NCBI GenBank assembly: GCA_001544655.2
Contig: FCOD02000007.1
Span: forward strand, 124,001 to 188,000
Direction: 5' to 3'
Source of the DNA: Caballeronia turbans
GTDB lineage: Bacteria > Pseudomonadota > Gammaproteobacteria > Burkholderiales > Burkholderiaceae
Length of the DNA: 64,000 bases
The notes beneath the pieces are model-generated. The model was given only the letters and a program-made list of their open reading frames with translations. It was not told the DNA's origin and searched no databases. The translations under genes and the position numbers were made by a program. Of the stretch, positions 62,730-64,000 are shown in pieces (positions within the stretch are counted from its first letter, which is position 1; each line of letters begins with the position of its first letter).

Positions 62730-63278
62730 TGTCGTTCTCGTGTTTTAAAGGCGCGCATGCTTCCACGGCCTTCGCGATGCATCGCAAAGGCGCAAAGAAG
62801 GAAGGCGCGCGCATTCACGCGTGCAGACGCACGCGCGCGGACCCGTCAGTCAGGAAGGGAAGAACGGAAGAGGCGCTACGGCAGCAGCGAAGCGGCGCCG
62901 ACGCAATGGACGGCGATGAACGCGCGAGCGGAAACGGCGTTGCGACGCCGCACGCAGCGGCGCGAGAGGACAGTCAGAACCGACAGGAAGCGGCGATCGG
63001 GAAGCTTGCCGCAGCGATCGGCGCAGGAGCCGCGGCTCCGACGTGCCAGAGGGCTTTGGACTTTCACGATAAGACTCGTTTGGCGAGTTGATTTGCAGAG
63101 CGATTGCAGATGCCGACAATTGCCCTTCAATGAGCATATACAAGACATAAACGCCGTCAATACGTTTTTTCCATTGGGCGCACATGTGGCGATTTTGCCG
63201 AGAAGGGAGCATGTTGCCCAATTCATCGATAATGTCGGCTCTTTCAGCCGATACGCCCACAGCGGCCCACAGAGCCCG
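62730..63278. other. Divergent gap ahead of the permease gene
   Basis: This is 549 bases with no convincing gene. The left part (about 62800-62960) is purine-rich with repeated GGAAG/GCGG words, and the right part (63060-63230) is AT-richer and likely holds the promoter of the permease operon. Frames such as 62729-63091 look non-coding in composition. Confidence 0.5.
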
Positions 63279-64000
63279 ATGCTCTCCAACCTGCTCGTCC
63301 AACTCGTCAACGGCCTCGCCGATGCCTGCGCGCTCTTTCTTGTCGCGTCGGGTCTCTCCCTGATCTTCGGGGTCACGCGCATCGTCAACTTCGCGCATGG
63401 CTCGCTCTACATGCTCGGCGTGTATGTCGCGTATAGCCTGACGAGCCGCTTCGGCGAAAGCGTCGCGGGCTTCTGGGCGTCGGTGCTGGGCGCTGCGCTT
63501 GTCGTCGGCGGGATCGGCGCGGCGATCGAAGTGAGCGTGCTCAGGCGCATCTATCGCGCGCCCGAACTGTTTCATCTGCTGGCCACATTCGCGCTGGTGC
63601 TGATCATTCGCGATGCGGCGCTCTATCTGTGGGGACCGGAAGATCTGTTCGGCCCGCGCGCGCCGCATCTGGAAGGGGCGGTGCAGATGCTCGATCATGC
63701 GCTGCCCGCTTACGATCTCGCGTTGATCGTCATCGGGCCGCTCGTGCTGCTCGCGCTGTGGTATGCGCTCACGCGCACGCGCTGGGGCACGCTCGTGCGC
63801 GCGGCCAGCGCGGATCGTGAAATGCTCGGGGCGCTCGGCGTCAATCAGGCGTGGCTCTTCACTGGCGTGTTTTTCGTGGGCGCGATGCTCGCTGGGCTCG
63901 GCGGCGCGCTGCAGGTGCCCCGCATGTCGGCGAATCTGTCGCTGGATATCGAAACCATCGGCAATGCGTTCGTCGTCGTCGTGGTCGGCGGCATGGGTTC
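63279..64000 (+). CDS. livH: Branched-chain amino acid ABC transporter permease, LivH family (3' end missing)
   Basis: About 240 residues are visible from the ATG at 63279 to the window edge. MLSNLLVQLVNGLADACALF and SLIFGVTRIVNFAHGSLYML carry the LivH signature, and LGVNQAWLFTGVFFVGAMLAGLGGALQVP is the coupling-helix region (shown in family alignments before the EAA-like loop). It would form the inner membrane channel with a LivM partner and import branched-chain or related amino acids or acids. The family is about 290 residues, so some 50 are missing. It is divergent from the polyamine genes. Confidence 0.9.
   Translation, partial: MLSNLLVQLVNGLADACALFLVASGLSLIFGVTRIVNFAHGSLYMLGVYVAYSLTSRFGESVAGFWASVLGAALVVGGIGAAIEVSVLRRIYRAPELFHLLATFALVLIIRDAALYLWGPEDLFGPRAPHLEGAVQMLDHALPAYDLALIVIGPLVLLALWYALTRTRWGTLVRAASADREMLGALGVNQAWLFTGVFFVGAMLAGLGGALQVPRMSANLSLDIETIGNAFVVVVVGGMG

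Noticed and set aside
62876-63388. Minus-strand frame in the gap before livH
   Set aside because: It overlaps the livH start and has a shadow-like Arg/Ser composition.

Overview
The window is high-GC, densely coded chromosome with no rRNA, tRNA, insertion sequence, phage gene or CRISPR array that I can see. Gene content (a phthalate ring-dioxygenase operon, 3-hydroxybenzoate 4-monooxygenase, OmpC-type porin, DUF3005-like protein, a second-type Hfq, many MFS and LysR/MarR/TetR genes) and codon style point to a beta-proteobacterium of the Burkholderiaceae, most likely Caballeronia or Paraburkholderia. The species call is inference from family knowledge.

Left part (1-7.6 kb): a minus-strand block reads zinc alcohol dehydrogenase, PIG-L deacetylase, GT2, GT4, GmhB-type phosphatase, GT9 and an O-carbamoyltransferase cut by the left edge. 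It looks like a pathway for a carbamoylated, possibly heptose-containing glycan. A decayed second alcohol dehydrogenase lies beside it.

7.6-24 kb is catabolic. A MarR gene, an MFS transporter and ophA1-A2-B-C form a phthalate module with two nearly identical palindromes ahead of the transporter and ahead of ophA1. Next come a divergent SDR/LysR pair, an Hfq paralogue, mobA with a MarR gene, and an AprA/AprB-like flavoprotein-ferredoxin-HEAT operon with a UTRA-type GntR regulator. A small hydrolase and a sulfate-binding protein follow.

25-44 kb is envelope and transport. It holds a complete RND tripartite efflux operon with a divergent TetR and palindromic operator, a large MscS channel, a porin, two DHA2-type MFS exporters (the second at 44.8 kb), a sterol-desaturase family protein, a PepSY membrane protein with a Fur-box-like site, an EgtB/SenA-family enzyme, and an FNR-type regulator next to a universal stress protein.

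46-56 kb mixes sugar-acid metabolism (2-oxoglutarate semialdehyde dehydrogenase plus an SMP-30 lactonase) with small stress-type or hypothetical proteins, serine acetyltransferase, folE, and a VOC/NTF2 pair divergent from a TetR gene that has twin operators.

56-64 kb has an ACS-type MFS transporter divergent from a 2-hydroxyacid dehydrogenase, a LysR gene, a putrescine-type glutamate ligase/aminotransferase operon, and the start of a LivH-type permease cut by the right edge.

Starts were chosen from Shine-Dalgarno spacing, overlap with neighbours and family N-termini. Several genes appear to use GTG or TTG. All functions are read from sequence and family knowledge only; no search was run.
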